A stretch of DNA of 22,668 nucleotides from NCBI GenBank assembly GCA_035291025.1, contig DATDTB010000080.1, forward strand, positions 1 through 22,668, given 5' to 3'. Every line of letters starts with the position of its first letter. Positions within the stretch are counted from its first letter, which is position 1. The notes beneath the pieces were generated by a model. That model was given only the letters and a program-made list of their open reading frames with translations. It had not been told where the DNA came from and searched no databases. This stretch comes from DATDTB01 sp035291025 (GTDB lineage: Archaea; Iainarchaeota; Iainarchaeia; JAFGOX01; DATDTB01). Position numbers and translations under genes: made by a program. This document shows positions 22,187 to 22,668 of this stretch, in pieces.

Positions 22187-22668
22187 TCAAGGGCCGCGCT
22201 TGCCGTAACTGGAAGGCCAGCCGGCAGGCTCTCCCGCGGTTTCAATTGACTGTTCTTGGCTGCGTTTTCTCTTCAAAAACAAGAACAAGACAGCCAGGAC
22301 GGCAACGGCGGCCAGCGCCAGAGCGTAGTCCGGCTGCGTTTCCGGTTCCGGCTGCGCGACTCCTGCATTGAGGATTAAGCGAGCCAGTCCTTGGACGTCG
22401 CCCAAGTACGCGCTGGCAGTCGTGTTGTTCTTTGACTGCACTGCATTAAGGAAGGAATTCCATTTTGCCTCAAGCAACTCGACTGACTCCTTGTCAGTCC
22501 ACAAGTCCTTGTTGGAGGGCGCAAGCACCAAGTTCGTGACCGCGAAAGCCACGCCAGGGCAAGTGGCGTTGAACGCCGAGCACTCGTTGACTGGAACGCA
22601 TTCCGCTTCCCTTAGCAGGGAAAGCTCGGAGTCAATGCCTGAAAAGCTGGCCTCCACCGCGTCCAAGC
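22187..22668 (-). CDS. Membrane-anchored extracellular protein, 5' end outside the window
   Basis: About 160 C-terminal residues are visible; the frame is open to the window edge and the true start is probably beyond it. The visible ectodomain is helical, with ECVPVNECSAFNATC (three Cys) and NNTT sequons. A short Pro/Glu linker (QPEPETQPD) leads to a membrane helix (ALALAAVAVLAVLFLFL), the stop-transfer KRKR and a 25-residue cytoplasmic tail. There is no PGF motif, so this looks like a plain C-terminal membrane anchor. Function is not recognised. Confidence 0.75.
   Translation of the reverse strand, partial: LDAVEASFSGIDSELSLLREAECVPVNECSAFNATCPGVAFAVTNLVLAPSNKDLWTDKESVELLEAKWNSFLNAVQSKNNTTASAYLGDVQGLARLILNAGVAQPEPETQPDYALALAAVAVLAVLFLFLKRKRSQEQSIETAGEPAGWPSSYGKRGP

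Overview
The window looks like part of an archaeal chromosome, probably a small-genome DPANN-type lineage; the lineage is an inference. Evidence for Archaea: TATA elements about 25 bases before start codons (leaderless transcripts), GGTG/GGAGGTG ribosome sites, a DRG/TGS GTPase, an archaeal HemK2-type release-factor methyltransferase, an archaeal XRE-type regulator, an archaeosortase and PGF-type C-terminal sorting signals. One clear import is a bacterial-type methionyl-tRNA synthetase. No gene-free stretch reaches 300 bases; the longest gaps (about 200-240 bases at 6617-6852, 12640-12842, 19631-19822 and 21707-21948) hold promoters, repeats or possible RNA structure.

Layout. (1) 83-2030: a secreted protein with a TPGFD + membrane helix + basic tail C-terminus, convergent with a gene I read as an archaeosortase. 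(2) 2079-8553: an accessory island, all on the minus strand and visibly AT-richer in places. It has a ribbon-helix-helix protein, an AbiE pair (abiEi-abiEii), a second TPGFD surface protein (4204-5910), a secreted protein without anchor, hicBA, vapBC and a lone MNT nucleotidyltransferase. Two scraps of further copies of the TPGFD gene family (7380-7428 and 8532-8553) lie among the toxin-antitoxin genes. (3) 8635-10928: metG and a ZIP metal transporter, convergent. (4) 11068-17665: three exported proteins on the plus strand: a lipoprotein zinc peptidase, a PsbP-like lipoprotein and a 1267-residue protein with eight InlB-like repeats. (5) 17678-18857: a frameshifted membrane-protein gene, a second hicBA pair and tRNA-Thr(TGT). 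The second hicBA lies between the tRNA 3' end and a same-strand 13-base copy of that end. (6) 18926-22170: an XRE regulator, HemK2 methyltransferase, DRG GTPase and a small winged-helix protein. (7) A membrane-anchored surface protein runs off the right end.

Main idea: the archaeosortase and the two TPGFD proteins form a local enzyme-substrate set. The substrate family has been duplicated and partly destroyed where toxin-antitoxin cassettes sit. Both hicBA cassettes are bracketed by direct repeats of unrelated sequence, which suggests cassette insertion.
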